A stretch of 10,713 nt of DNA from Bacteroidales bacterium (GTDB taxonomy: Bacteria > Bacteroidota > Bacteroidia > Bacteroidales > F082), in NCBI GenBank assembly GCA_900771045.1, contig CAAGMM010000021.1, positions 1 through 10,713 of the forward strand, given 5' to 3'. Shown here piece after piece: positions 1 through 7,145 of this stretch. Under the pieces are notes generated by a model. It saw only the letters and a program-made list of their open reading frames with translations, was not told where the DNA came from and did no database searches. How positions within the stretch are numbered: position 1 is the first letter of the stretch; each line of letters opens with the position of its first letter. Position numbers and translations under genes: made by a program.

Positions 1-970
1 AATAGCTTATGTCGAACTTATAGATATGTACGCTGAGACCGTAGGCAAATCCGACGAGCCCCTTTTTCTCCGGCGACTTCATATCCTGCCGGCGTTTGTA
101 GTTGTAACTCGCACGGAGCGTGACATTTTTCCCAATATATATTTCACCGCCGAAGACGAGGTGCCTCATCATTTTATCGCCGAATTTGGCGAGGTCCGAC
201 TTGCCTTTTCTTTCTCCGGTGATTGGGTCTATTTCATTTTCAAGGTCGAGTGGGTCGTCGTATGTGAGGTCCCATTTCTGTATGTCGTTGTAAGTGATTA
301 TGAAGCGGAACGGGACGTGTTCGAGGCGTTTGGATATGCTGGCCTGAAGATGGAATGGCAGGTCTGCGCATGGGCCGTCGTAGTTGCCGTAGAGTTCCAT
401 ACCGATGTTTCTGCCGGCGACGGACAAAGCCCAGCCTTTTTGCGAGTGGTAAGTGCCGGCGACATCAACGGCCAATGCGAATGCGTTATAGTCTTCATAC
501 TGATTACCAACGAATTTAATATTCGCGCCTATGCTGAAGTGCGGATTCAGCCTTCTTCCCCACCCCAATGCGACATTATAGTCGGCGGCGGAGAAAGTAC
601 CGCCTGTAGCGGCTCCGCTTTGGTCGGCGTAATCGAATTTGCCGTAGTTGTGATACTGGACAGTCGCGGCGAAGTCGCCTATTTTATTAAAATGCCTGGC
701 GTACTGCACCATTCCGAAGTTGACGTCGGTAAAATAATCGACGTATGCGAGTGACAGCGCGTTGTGCATTGAGGAGTCGATCAGCGAGGGATTGAACAGT
801 GCGAGTTGGATGTCGCCGTCGTCGATTGACGTCAATGAGCCTCCGAGGGCGGCCGCGCGCGGTGAATCGGTGATGTCGAGAAATGAGTATGTGCCGTTAC
901 GCTGCTGGCCTTTTGCTGAAAGGAAGGCAGCGAGTATCAAAAACGATATGAGCGCACACTTTTTATTCAT
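1..970 (-). CDS. porQ: Type IX secretion system protein PorQ (3' end outside window)
   Basis: Translating the minus strand from the ATG at 970 gives 323 uninterrupted codons up to the left edge, so only the last residues are missing. The N-terminus (MNKKCALISFLILAAFLSAKG) is a typical Sec signal peptide of about 21-22 residues, with no lipobox. Next comes TYSFLDITDSPRAAALGG, the opening characteristic of the PorQ/PorV family, whose members are FadL-like outer-membrane barrels. The rest alternates short beta-strand-like segments rich in Gly, Tyr and Asn (for example YNVALGWGRRLNPHFSIGAN), as expected of a barrel. In the family, PorQ is an accessory component of the Bacteroidota type IX system that exports proteins carrying a C-terminal sorting domain. 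The gene starts 6 bp after the nusB stop and is probably cotranscribed with it. In several relatives porQ lies beside cmk, which could be the next gene to the left. PorQ is preferred over PorV because of its length and opening motif. Confidence 0.85.
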   Translation of the reverse strand, partial: MNKKCALISFLILAAFLSAKGQQRNGTYSFLDITDSPRAAALGGSLTSIDDGDIQLALFNPSLIDSSMHNALSLAYVDYFTDVNFGMVQYARHFNKIGDFAATVQYHNYGKFDYADQSGAATGGTFSAADYNVALGWGRRLNPHFSIGANIKFVGNQYEDYNAFALAVDVAGTYHSQKGWALSVAGRNIGMELYGNYDGPCADLPFHLQASISKRLEHVPFRFIITYNDIQKWDLTYDDPLDLENEIDPITGERKGKSDLAKFGDKMMRHLVFGGEIYIGKNVTLRASYNYKRRQDMKSPEKKGLVGFAYGLSVHIYKFDISY

Positions 971-976
971 CAATTC

Positions 977-1930
977 CTATTTGTCTATAAGTCCGAGTCC
1001 CGTTTTCACAATTACGCCGTCAGTTTGCAGTCGCTTCGCGAGGCGGTCAATAAGTCCGTTGACGAAGGCCTGGCTTTTCGGGGTGCTGAAATATTTTGAG
1101 AGTTCGATATATTCGTTTATAGTCACTTTCACAGGTATTTCGCTGAAGAGGATCAGTTCGGTGAGTGCCATTTTGAGGATAAGCATATCCATAACGCAGA
1201 TACGTTCCTTTTCCCATTTGTCGGTGTTGTCGGCTATCAGCCGTCCGTATTCCTCATTGTGTGCCACAACGTCGCAGAAGAGTTTCCTCACGAAATGTTC
1301 GTCGTCATATCCGTCTTTGTAAATAGACGGCATTTTGGTATGCGAGTCGAAGTTCTTCAAACTCAAACTGCTAATCCACTTGAGTATCAACGCTGTGACG
1401 AGGTGGTAATCTTCCACGAAGAAAATGCTCTTGTCCTCATAAAAATCCTGTAGCACGACGCAGTCATCGAACAGATTGTCAATCAAAGCCAAAACGAATT
1501 TCTTATCAGTGTCGAAAGTGTCTTTTGGGTTTTTGATATAAGCTTGATATTCTTCGGTGGCTGTCATTTTATCATAGAAGTCGAAGAAAATCTCCTGTTC
1601 GTCGTACCAATGAATCCTCAGCCTTTCGACTTCCCTTTTGAAATCGAGGTTTTCCTCTATCGCAATGAGGAGTCTGTTGTCATAAAACCTCAAATTCGGG
1701 TTAAGGTCATCTTCCGTGGGAAGATGTTTGTGCTGATTGTCATAGATTCTCTTTTCGGTGAAGTGGCGCATATCCACGAGGAAAGAGAGCTGCCAAATAA
1801 AAAGGTCGTGCAGTTTTTCGATGCTTGTGAGGAGATGCTTCACGCCCATTTGGACGTTGCTTTCGCCTGAGACGAGGTAAGCATAGACCGACTGCAAGAC
1901 TTTCACCCTTAAATACCTTCTGTTAAGCAT
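977..1930 (-). CDS. nusB: Transcription antitermination factor NusB, long Bacteroidota form
   Basis: This 317-residue protein starts MLNRRYLRVKVLQSVYAY, the conserved NusB N-terminal helix with the R-x-x-R-V/A-x-x-LQ-x-x-Y pattern. The C-terminal third (about residues 210-310) holds the rest of the NusB fold, with the signature INEYIELSKYFSTPKSQAFV followed by NGLIDRLA. The middle is a long insertion (residues ~50-200) that makes it about twice the size of the E. coli protein, as is usual in Bacteroidota. NusB binds boxA RNA with NusE (S10) and supports antitermination of rRNA transcription. The ATG at 1930 lies about 20 nt downstream of a predicted transcription start. In this phylum nusB is often followed by yajC. 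Here it is followed directly by porQ, so the link with ribosome synthesis is not continued in the downstream gene. Confidence 0.93.
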   Translation of the reverse strand: MLNRRYLRVKVLQSVYAYLVSGESNVQMGVKHLLTSIEKLHDLFIWQLSFLVDMRHFTEKRIYDNQHKHLPTEDDLNPNLRFYDNRLLIAIEENLDFKREVERLRIHWYDEQEIFFDFYDKMTATEEYQAYIKNPKDTFDTDKKFVLALIDNLFDDCVVLQDFYEDKSIFFVEDYHLVTALILKWISSLSLKNFDSHTKMPSIYKDGYDDEHFVRKLFCDVVAHNEEYGRLIADNTDKWEKERICVMDMLILKMALTELILFSEIPVKVTINEYIELSKYFSTPKSQAFVNGLIDRLAKRLQTDGVIVKTGLGLIDK

Positions 1931-1956
1931 AGCTTAAAAAACTTTAAAACGAATTG

Positions 1957-1980
1957 CAAAGATAATAAAAAAAATGCAAA
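1957..1980 (-). promoter_or_regulatory. nusB-porQ promoter
   Basis: On the minus strand TATCTTTG (1964 to 1957) matches the Bacteroidota -7 consensus TAnnTTTG exactly. An upstream TTTG (1980 to 1977) lies only 12 bp away, shorter than the usual ~17-20, so the true -33 element may instead be the T-rich run further upstream. Transcription would start near 1952, leaving a leader of about 20 nt before nusB. Confidence 0.6.
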
Positions 1981-2127
1981 TCCTAAAAAAAAATCTAATT
2001 CAAGTAATAGGCCCCACCTCAATGGGGAATTTTCAAAAAATCGTGAAATTCACAGCCCACGCCTTATAGAAGCCGCCTTTGTTTTTAACCCAAATCTTCG
2101 ATAGTCAAACAGTATAATTCGGAAGAG
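1981..2127. other. Spacer between nusB promoter and tsf terminator
   Basis: No gene or RNA was recognised here. Two small inverted repeats are visible: CCCCA/TGGGG (2012-2016 with 2023-2027, loop of 6) and the near-palindrome GTGAAATTCAC (2043-2053). Neither is followed by a T-run on either strand, so they are not intrinsic terminators. An operator role is possible but unsupported. Confidence 0.4.
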
Positions 2128-2128
2128 G

Positions 2129-2164
2129 AGAAAAAAGTCTCTTCCTGTTAAAAGGGAGAGACTT
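2129..2164 (-). terminator. Rho-independent terminator of the rplM-rpsI-rpsB-tsf operon
   Basis: Reading the minus strand, AAGTCTCTCCC (2164-2154) pairs with GGAAGAGACTT (2145-2135) over 11 positions with one G-U wobble. The loop of 8 nt can shrink to 6 by one more A-U pair. The stem runs straight into a run of Ts (2136-2131). It lies 43 bp after the tsf stop, where an operon-end terminator is expected. Confidence 0.88.
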
Positions 2165-2207
2165 ACGAATAGAATATAAAATGTCAAATAAAAACAATAA
2201 AATCTCG

Positions 2208-3206
2208 TCATGCTCCAAGTTCGACTCTGTTGAAGGCGACGACGGTGGCTTCTTTGTCGGCGTTTACGATATAGTCTTTAACGCTGTGTCCTTCAAATAT
2301 GAGTGAATCCTGATTGAGAAGCGTGTTCGTCTTGTAGAACTTCGCCATACGTCCTTTCGCTATGTTCTGAATCATAGCTTCGGGGAGTGCCGCGAGTTTC
2401 TCTGCTGAAGTTTTTTCCTTGACTTCGCGGAACTTGGCGATGTCTTCGTCGCTGATCCAGCCTTTGGCCTTATTCGATTCGATATGGTCTTCGCTGTCGA
2501 AATGGTTCGGGTTGAGTCCGGCTTTTCTGACTGCTGCTTCGACGGCCTTGCTGACTTGTTCTTCTTTGGTCTTCTCGATGGCGACAGCCATTTCACGGTC
2601 TTTAACGTCCTGAGGCACGTCGTTTTCGTCGATGGCGATAGGGCTCATTGCGGTGACTTGGAGGGCCACTTCGTGTGCAATTTCCTCAACGTTCCCGAAC
2701 GTCTTGTTCATACCGACGATGCAGGCGCGGCGGTTGCCGGGGTGGTTGTAGTTGGTGACGTATGCGGCGTTGATGGCGAAATATTTGCCGATTTGCACTT
2801 TCTCGCCGGTCTTGCCGGTGAGTTCGGTGATGTATTCGGCCATTGGTCTGCCTTCCATTGTGCCGGCCATAAGGGAATCCTTATCGGCTATCTTGTTTGC
2901 GACGGCGTAGTCGAGGATGGCTTTGGTGCGGTTGACGAAGTCTTCCGTTGCGGCGACGAAGTCGGTTTCGCAGTTAAGCATCACGACGGCTCCGAAGGCG
3001 TGGTCTGCTGTCACTTTGGAAAGGACGCAGCCTTCGGCGGCATCGTGGTCCGCGCGTTTCTCGGCTATCTTCTGGCCTTTCTTGCGGAGGAAGTCGATGG
3101 CTGCCTGTTTGTCGCCGTTGCATTCGACGAGGGCCTTTTTGCAGTCCATCATACCGGCTCCGGTCATCTGTCTGAGTTCATTGACTTGAGCTGCTGTGAT
3201 ATTCAT
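2208..3206 (-). CDS. tsf: Translation elongation factor Ts
   Basis: The 332-residue protein opens MNITAAQVNELRQMTGAGMM followed by DCKKAL, the EF-Ts N-terminal UBA-like domain and signature. TDFVA, at about residues 80-84, belongs to the conserved EF-Tu contact region. EF-Ts is the guanine-nucleotide exchange factor that reloads EF-Tu with GTP. At 332 residues it is longer than the ~283 of E. coli but normal for Bacteroidota, with extra sequence in the central and C-terminal parts. It is the last gene of the operon, 23 bp after rpsB, and is followed by a strong intrinsic terminator. The rpsB-tsf pairing is nearly universal in bacteria. Confidence 0.97.
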   Translation of the reverse strand: MNITAAQVNELRQMTGAGMMDCKKALVECNGDKQAAIDFLRKKGQKIAEKRADHDAAEGCVLSKVTADHAFGAVVMLNCETDFVAATEDFVNRTKAILDYAVANKIADKDSLMAGTMEGRPMAEYITELTGKTGEKVQIGKYFAINAAYVTNYNHPGNRRACIVGMNKTFGNVEEIAHEVALQVTAMSPIAIDENDVPQDVKDREMAVAIEKTKEEQVSKAVEAAVRKAGLNPNHFDSEDHIESNKAKGWISDEDIAKFREVKEKTSAEKLAALPEAMIQNIAKGRMAKFYKTNTLLNQDSLIFEGHSVKDYIVNADKEATVVAFNRVELGA

Positions 3207-3229
3207 CTTGTGATTTTTACTGGTTAAAA

Positions 3230-4054
3230 TTAGTTTTTCTTGTTAACGACCCTGCGTGGTCTTCTCTGACGCTTCTCAGTCGCTTCTTCTTCAACCTCCT
3301 CCACTTTTTCGGCGGCGTTTTCTTCATCGACTTCCTCTTCAACGGCTTCCTGGTCTTTCATGTTTCTGCGTTCTGTAAGGCCTTCCTCTATGGCGTCAAC
3401 CATTTTGCTGACGATGAGGTGGATTGACTTTGAGGCATCGTCGTTGGCCGGAATCGGGAAATCGATGATGTTGGGGTTGGAGTTCGTATCGACTATGGCG
3501 AAAGTCGGGATGTTGAGTTTGCGGGCTTCGGAGACGGCGATATGTTCTTTAAGGACGTCGACGACGAAGACTGCGTTCGGGAGTCTGTTGAGGGACGCTA
3601 TTGAGCCGAGGTTCTTTTCAAGTTTCTCGCGTTCGCGGCGGATCTGGAGTTGTTCGCGTTTCGAGATGTTGTTGGTGAATTCAGGGTTGGCGAGGTTCTT
3701 GTCGATGTCCGACATCTTTTTGATAGCCTTGCGGATTGTCTGGAAGTTGGTGAGCATACCGCCCGGCCAGCGTTCTGTGACGTAAGGCATATCGACTCTC
3801 TTGACTATTTCGGCGACGATGTCCTTAGCCTGCTTCTTGGTGGCTACGAAAAGGATGCGTTTGCCGGCGCGTGCGAGTTGGCGGAGTGCGTTCGCGGCCT
3901 CGTCCATTTTAGCCTGCGTCTTGTAGAGGTCTATGATATGGATGCCGTTGCGTTCCATAAAGATATATGGCGCCATATTCGGATTCCATTTTCTCCTGAG
4001 GTGTCCGAAGTGGCAACCGGCGTCTAATAATTCTTCGAATGTAACTTGTGTCAT
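3230..4054 (-). CDS. rpsB: 30S ribosomal protein S2
   Basis: The 274-residue protein begins MTQVTFEELLDAGCHFGHLR, with RKWNPNMAPYIF following. It continues with the S2 core, including KRILFVATKKQA, ERWPGGMLTNFQTI, NRLPNAVFVVD and PTFAIVDTNSNP. S2 sits between head and body of the 30S subunit and is needed late in assembly. The core ends near residue 232. It is followed by a tail of two opposite charges: about 25 mostly acidic residues (EEEVDEEN..., VEEVEEEA), then a basic end (RQRRPRRVVNKK). S2 tails of this size are common in Bacteroidota; no function for this one is inferred. It lies 29 bp after rpsI and 23 bp before tsf, in one operon. Confidence 0.97.
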   Translation of the reverse strand: MTQVTFEELLDAGCHFGHLRRKWNPNMAPYIFMERNGIHIIDLYKTQAKMDEAANALRQLARAGKRILFVATKKQAKDIVAEIVKRVDMPYVTERWPGGMLTNFQTIRKAIKKMSDIDKNLANPEFTNNISKREQLQIRREREKLEKNLGSIASLNRLPNAVFVVDVLKEHIAVSEARKLNIPTFAIVDTNSNPNIIDFPIPANDDASKSIHLIVSKMVDAIEEGLTERRNMKDQEAVEEEVDEENAAEKVEEVEEEATEKRQRRPRRVVNKKN

Positions 4055-4083
4055 AAGATTTCTTTTTTTTGATTGCCAATAGA

Positions 4084-4470
4084 CTAACGTTTGCTGAACT
4101 GGAATTTCCTACGTGCGCCGGGCTGGCCTGGCTTCTTACGTTCGACCATACGCGGGTCGCGACGCATAAGGCCTTTGGCTTTCAGCACCGGGCGGTATTC
4201 TGCGTCTATTTTGCAGAGGGCGCGGGAGATGCCTAAGCGGAGGGCCTCAGCCTGTCCGTTGATGCCGCCGCCGTCGAGGTTGACCTTTATGTCAAACTTA
4301 CCCATATTGTCGGTAAGCATGAGGGGCTGTTCGACTATATAGCGGAGGATACCCGTGGTGAAGTATTCCTTGTAGTCACGTTTGTTGACTATGATGTTTC
4401 CGTTGCCGGCCTTGACATACACGCGCGCAACGGCCGTCTTTCTTCTTCCTAAAGCGTTGATAACTTCCAT
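4084..4470 (-). CDS. rpsI: 30S ribosomal protein S9
   Basis: The 128-residue protein has the full S9 pattern: GRRKTAVARVYV at the start, GGGINGQAEALRLGISRAL in the middle, and the basic C-terminal tail ending QFSKR. In the family the SKR end reaches into the P site and contacts the tRNA anticodon stem. It follows rplM after 6 bp, the classic L13-S9 pair, and precedes rpsB by 29 bp. Its length is normal and no residue appears missing. Confidence 0.97.
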   Translation of the reverse strand: MEVINALGRRKTAVARVYVKAGNGNIIVNKRDYKEYFTTGILRYIVEQPLMLTDNMGKFDIKVNLDGGGINGQAEALRLGISRALCKIDAEYRPVLKAKGLMRRDPRMVERKKPGQPGARRKFQFSKR

Positions 4471-4476
4471 AATGCC

Positions 4477-4929
4477 TTATTTAGTGTTTATTTTAAGCTC
4501 TATCGGGTTCTGCGCCTGCTGTTTGTGCTCGGGCCCCGCATAGACGTAAAGGTTTTTGAAAATCGCGCTGCCGAGGCGTGTCTTGGGAAGCATCCCCTTG
4601 ATGGCGTGCTCGAGAACCGCAATAGGCTTCCTCGCAAGCTGCTCCTTCACAGTCCTGACACGCTGTCCGCCGGGATAACCCGTGTAGCGGACATAGACCT
4701 TCTGCTCCATCTTCCTGCCGGTGAGGACGATTTTCTCGGCATTGATAATGATGACATTATCGCCACAATCACTGTGGGGAGTATAGCATGTCTTCCTCTT
4801 GCCTCTCAAGATCTGAGCCACCTCCTGTGCGAGACGGCCTAAGATCTGTCCTTCAGCGTCAACGACATACCACCTCTTGTTGGCATGCTCCTTGTTGACA
4901 CTTACTGTTTTGTAACTTAATGTATCCAT
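4477..4929 (-). CDS. rplM: 50S ribosomal protein L13
   Basis: The 150-residue protein contains the L13 landmarks KRWYVVDAEGQILGRLA, LRGKRKTCYTPHSDCGDNVI (the C/H-containing loop), the TGRK region, YVRYTGYPGG, and AIKGMLPKTRLG near the C-terminus, followed by LYVYAGPEHKQQAQNP. L13 is an early-assembly protein of the large subunit. It is the first gene of the operon and is preceded by a consensus promoter and a roughly 55-nt AT-rich leader. In other bacteria L13 can regulate its own operon through the leader; whether that holds here cannot be told from sequence alone. Confidence 0.97.
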   Translation of the reverse strand: MDTLSYKTVSVNKEHANKRWYVVDAEGQILGRLAQEVAQILRGKRKTCYTPHSDCGDNVIIINAEKIVLTGRKMEQKVYVRYTGYPGGQRVRTVKEQLARKPIAVLEHAIKGMLPKTRLGSAIFKNLYVYAGPEHKQQAQNPIELKINTK

Positions 4930-4989
4930 TTGATTGATTAATAATTAATTATATTGTTAATTAAACAATTTTCACACTTTTTCGAAGTG
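4930..4989 (-). promoter_or_regulatory. rplM 5' leader with small inverted repeats (candidate L13 leader)
   Basis: Between the predicted transcription start (about 4985) and the rplM ATG the leader is very AT-rich and self-complementary. ATTGTT (4969-4964) can pair with AACAAT (4958-4953) around a 5-nt loop, and the next stretch (about 4951-4937) is a run of overlapping palindromes of the ATTAAT type. CACTT/AAGTG (4989-4985 with 4979-4975) flanks the probable start site, so it may not be fully transcribed. Ribosomal leaders upstream of L13 are known in several phyla. This one is a candidate by position and structure only. Confidence 0.35.
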
Positions 4990-5018
4990 CAAAGATACGA
5001 AAAAATCTTATTCGCAAA
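4990..5018 (-). promoter_or_regulatory. Promoter of the rplM-rpsI-rpsB-tsf operon
   Basis: On the minus strand TTTG (5018-5015), exactly 17 bp, then TATCTTTG (4997-4990). This is a full match to the Bacteroidota promoter (-33 TTTG, -7 TAnnTTTG) and the best promoter in the window, fitting a highly expressed ribosomal operon. Confidence 0.82.
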
Positions 5019-5079
5019 ACTTTTTTTTAACTTGATTACAAAAATTCACGATTTTTTTATTTGTCAAAAGGTCTAATCG

Positions 5080-6030
5080 TCAAATTGTTCTTTCCTTCCC
5101 CACCCTTACATTATCTTTTAGTTTCTCGAAACCGACCCGCATCAAAGGTGAATCTGAAAATTTCTCCGTGAAAGCGGCCTCGTCCATAGACAATAAATCA
5201 CTTTTGGTTAATGAAAGTATATTTTCCGAAGGCTGAAAACGCTTCTCCGTCGTGGAAACCGCAAACTTCCGGTTATACGGACACACGTCCTGACATATAT
5301 CGCAGCCAAAAACATGTCCGTGTAAATCAACGTCTTCATCATTCTTCAAAAATGATTTTCTTTCAATCGTGACAAATGAAACACATTTGCGGGCGTCAAC
5401 CGAAAAAGGCGACAGGGCCTTGGTCGGACAGGCGTCGACACAGCGCGTGCACGTCCCGCAACGGTTTGTGAAAGCCGACGATGCCGGTTCCAATGTCAAC
5501 GGCAGAAATAATGTCCCGATGAAGAAAAACGAACCCTTCCCGGGCATTATAAGCGACGTGTTCTTCCCAATGAAGCCGAGTCCGGCACAGACGGCCCACG
5601 CACGTTCCAACACCGGGGCCGAATCGCAGAAGACACGCGCGGTCTTCATCTCCCCCACCTCCTCCTCTATCTTCCTTTTCAGAAGAAACAGTTTGTCTTT
5701 CAATACCTTATGATAATCTTCGCCATACGCGTATTTTGAAATTCCTCCTATCAGTTTTCCGCCGCCTTCACATCCGGAATCATCCACGACTTCATCCTGA
5801 AAATAATTCAACGCGACGCATACAATCGACTTCGTCCCCGGCACAAGCAGCCGCGGATCATACCTTTTTTCCTTATTCCTTTCGAGATAATCCATCTCGG
5901 CGTTGAAACGCGAGGCGAGCCATCGTTCCACACGTTCAGCCTCATCATTCAGACACGCAGCCGCCGCAATCCCGCAGCCGTCGAAGCCCAACGACAAGGC
6001 CGTTTGAATTATCTCGTCAGAAGTGACCAT
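5080..6030 (-). CDS. queG: Epoxyqueuosine reductase QueG
   Basis: The protein catalyses the last step of queuosine synthesis, reducing epoxyqueuosine to queuosine in tRNA, using cobalamin and two [4Fe-4S] clusters in this family. Visible features are the N-terminal cobalamin-binding fold with CDSAPVLERAWA (residues ~135-146, including the conserved catalytic Asp) and GFIGKNTSLI; a first ferredoxin-type motif CGTCTRCVDACPTKAL (~191-206) with a further Cys at ~216; and a second cluster CDICQDVCPYN (~243-253). The ATG at 6030 is chosen (316 aa) over an in-frame GTG at 6039 because AAGGTGG, a good ribosome-binding site, lies 5 nt before that ATG and would overlap the GTG. The gene follows ruvB after 11 bp and should be cotranscribed. 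The length fits the short, Bacillus-like QueG rather than the ~380-residue E. coli form. Confidence 0.95.
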   Translation of the reverse strand: MVTSDEIIQTALSLGFDGCGIAAAACLNDEAERVERWLASRFNAEMDYLERNKEKRYDPRLLVPGTKSIVCVALNYFQDEVVDDSGCEGGGKLIGGISKYAYGEDYHKVLKDKLFLLKRKIEEEVGEMKTARVFCDSAPVLERAWAVCAGLGFIGKNTSLIMPGKGSFFFIGTLFLPLTLEPASSAFTNRCGTCTRCVDACPTKALSPFSVDARKCVSFVTIERKSFLKNDEDVDLHGHVFGCDICQDVCPYNRKFAVSTTEKRFQPSENILSLTKSDLLSMDEAAFTEKFSDSPLMRVGFEKLKDNVRVGKERTI

Positions 6031-6041
6031 AAAAACCACCT

Positions 6042-7067
6042 TTATTCAAAAAGGGTGCCTTTATCCTTATAATATAGGCGGCCGAGATGTTTGTAGGCCA
6101 AATCAGTCGCCTCACGGCCGCGCGGCGTCCTCATCAGATAGCCCTCCTGAATCAGGAAAGGTTCATAGACTTCCTCGATCGTGCCGGCGTCTTCACCGAC
6201 GGCCGTGGCTATCGTGGTTATACCGACCGGGCCGCCTTTGAACTTATCGATGATAGTCGAAAGGATGCGGTTGTCCATATCGTCGAGGCCGTGTTGGTCA
6301 ACGTTGAGGGCCTGAAGTCCGACTTTGGCTATTTCGAGCGTTATCGTACCATCGCCCTGAATCTGCGCGAAATCCCTCACGCGGCGGAGAAGCAGATTAG
6401 CTATTCTCGGCGTGCCCCGGCTGCGGCGTGCGACTTCGTATGCGGCATCGTCCTCAATAGGGACGCGCAAAATCGAGGCGGAACGTTTCACGATGCCGGA
6501 CAACGTCTTCGCGTCATAATATTCCAAACGCATATTTATACCGAAACGCGAGCGCAACGGAGCCGTCAGCAGGCCGCTCCGCGTCGTGGCGCCGATGAGC
6601 GTGAACGGGTTGAGGGCAATCTGAACGCTCCGCGCATTCGGCCCCGACTCTATCATAATGTCTATCCTGAAATCCTCCATCGCCGAATAGAGGTATTCTT
6701 CCACAATGGGACTCAGACGGTGTATCTCATCAATAAACAAAACGTCGTTTTTTTCCAACGAGGTCAACAGGCCGGCGAGATTCCCGGGCTTGTCCAAGAC
6801 AGGGCCGGACGTCATCTTCATATTGACGCCGAGTTCGTGAGCTACGATATTAGAAAGCGTCGTCTTCCCCAAGCCAGGAGGACCGTGGAAAAGGACGTGG
6901 TCGAGTGCCTCACCGCGTTGCGCAGCCGCCTTGACAAAGATTCGCAAATTGTCAACGACCTGCCTTTGCCCCGCAAAGCTGGAGAAAGCGTCAGGACGGA
7001 GGACTTTCTCGATTTCCTTCTCCTGATTGCTCATTTTCGTGCCGTATGCATCCAAATTTTCGTTCAT
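6042..7067 (-). CDS. ruvB: Holliday junction branch migration ATPase RuvB
   Basis: RuvB is the hexameric motor that, with RuvA, drives branch migration of Holliday junctions. In order it shows RPDAFSSFAGQ, Walker A GPPGLGKTT, Walker B LFIDEIHRLS, sensor 1 GATTRSG, the arginine-finger segment PLRSRFG, sensor 2 in RRSRGTPRIANLLLRRVRDF, and the C-terminal winged helix ending in PRGREATDLAYKHLG. No key residue is missing. The ATG at 7067 gives 341 aa, the usual family length. A TTG at 7085 in the same frame would add six residues (TTG codon through Ser), but it sits on the predicted -7 promoter box and is rejected. The gene is followed 11 bp later by queG and is divergent from the SPOR-domain gene at 7146. 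Confidence 0.97.
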   Translation of the reverse strand: MNENLDAYGTKMSNQEKEIEKVLRPDAFSSFAGQRQVVDNLRIFVKAAAQRGEALDHVLFHGPPGLGKTTLSNIVAHELGVNMKMTSGPVLDKPGNLAGLLTSLEKNDVLFIDEIHRLSPIVEEYLYSAMEDFRIDIMIESGPNARSVQIALNPFTLIGATTRSGLLTAPLRSRFGINMRLEYYDAKTLSGIVKRSASILRVPIEDDAAYEVARRSRGTPRIANLLLRRVRDFAQIQGDGTITLEIAKVGLQALNVDQHGLDDMDNRILSTIIDKFKGGPVGITTIATAVGEDAGTIEEVYEPFLIQEGYLMRTPRGREATDLAYKHLGRLYYKDKGTLFE

Positions 7068-7082
7068 ACTAAATATTTCGCA

Positions 7083-7090
7083 CAAAAATA
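7083..7090 (-). promoter_or_regulatory. Predicted -7 box for ruvB-queG
   Basis: The minus strand reads TATTTTTG, matching TAnnTTTG, 15 bp before the ruvB ATG. No TTTG sits at the standard distance upstream, so the -33 half is weak. The leader would be only about 8-10 nt. Confidence 0.5.
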
Positions 7091-7124
7091 CGCAAAAAAT
7101 CGTGCTTCTTTTAAAATAAATGCG

Positions 7125-7132
7125 TAATTTTG
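7125..7132 (+). promoter_or_regulatory. Predicted -7 box for the SPOR-domain gene cluster
   Basis: TAATTTTG matches TAnnTTTG and ends 13 bp before the ATG at 7146, so transcription would begin only about 7-10 nt before the start codon. Upstream is T-rich but lacks a clear -33 TTTG. It is back to back with the ruvB box, with 34 bp between the two. Confidence 0.45.
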
Positions 7133-7145
7133 GAAAAAATTTTAA

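Noticed and set aside
26..754. 242-codon plus-strand frame at the left edge
   Set aside because: It is the antisense of porQ, whose minus-strand translation has a signal peptide and family motif and is open to the window edge.
2012..2027. CCCCA/TGGGG hairpin as a terminator
   Set aside because: The stem is only 5 bp and is not followed by a T-run on either strand; a far better terminator exists at 2129-2164.
2043..2053. GTGAAATTCAC palindrome as an operator
   Set aside because: It is a single short dyad about 80 bp upstream of the nusB promoter with no second copy; likely chance in AT-rich sequence.
2484..3227. 247-codon plus-strand frame across tsf
   Set aside because: It lies opposite EF-Ts. 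The translation is Val/Gly/Phe/Cys-rich without motifs, and no promoter or start context supports it.
5020..5079. Terminator after queG
   Set aside because: There are only A/T-run pairings (AAAAA/TTTTT around TCGTGAA) with no GC-containing stem, too weak to call.
6087..7127. 346-codon plus-strand frame across ruvB
   Set aside because: It is antisense to an intact RuvB with all ATPase motifs, so it is a shadow frame.
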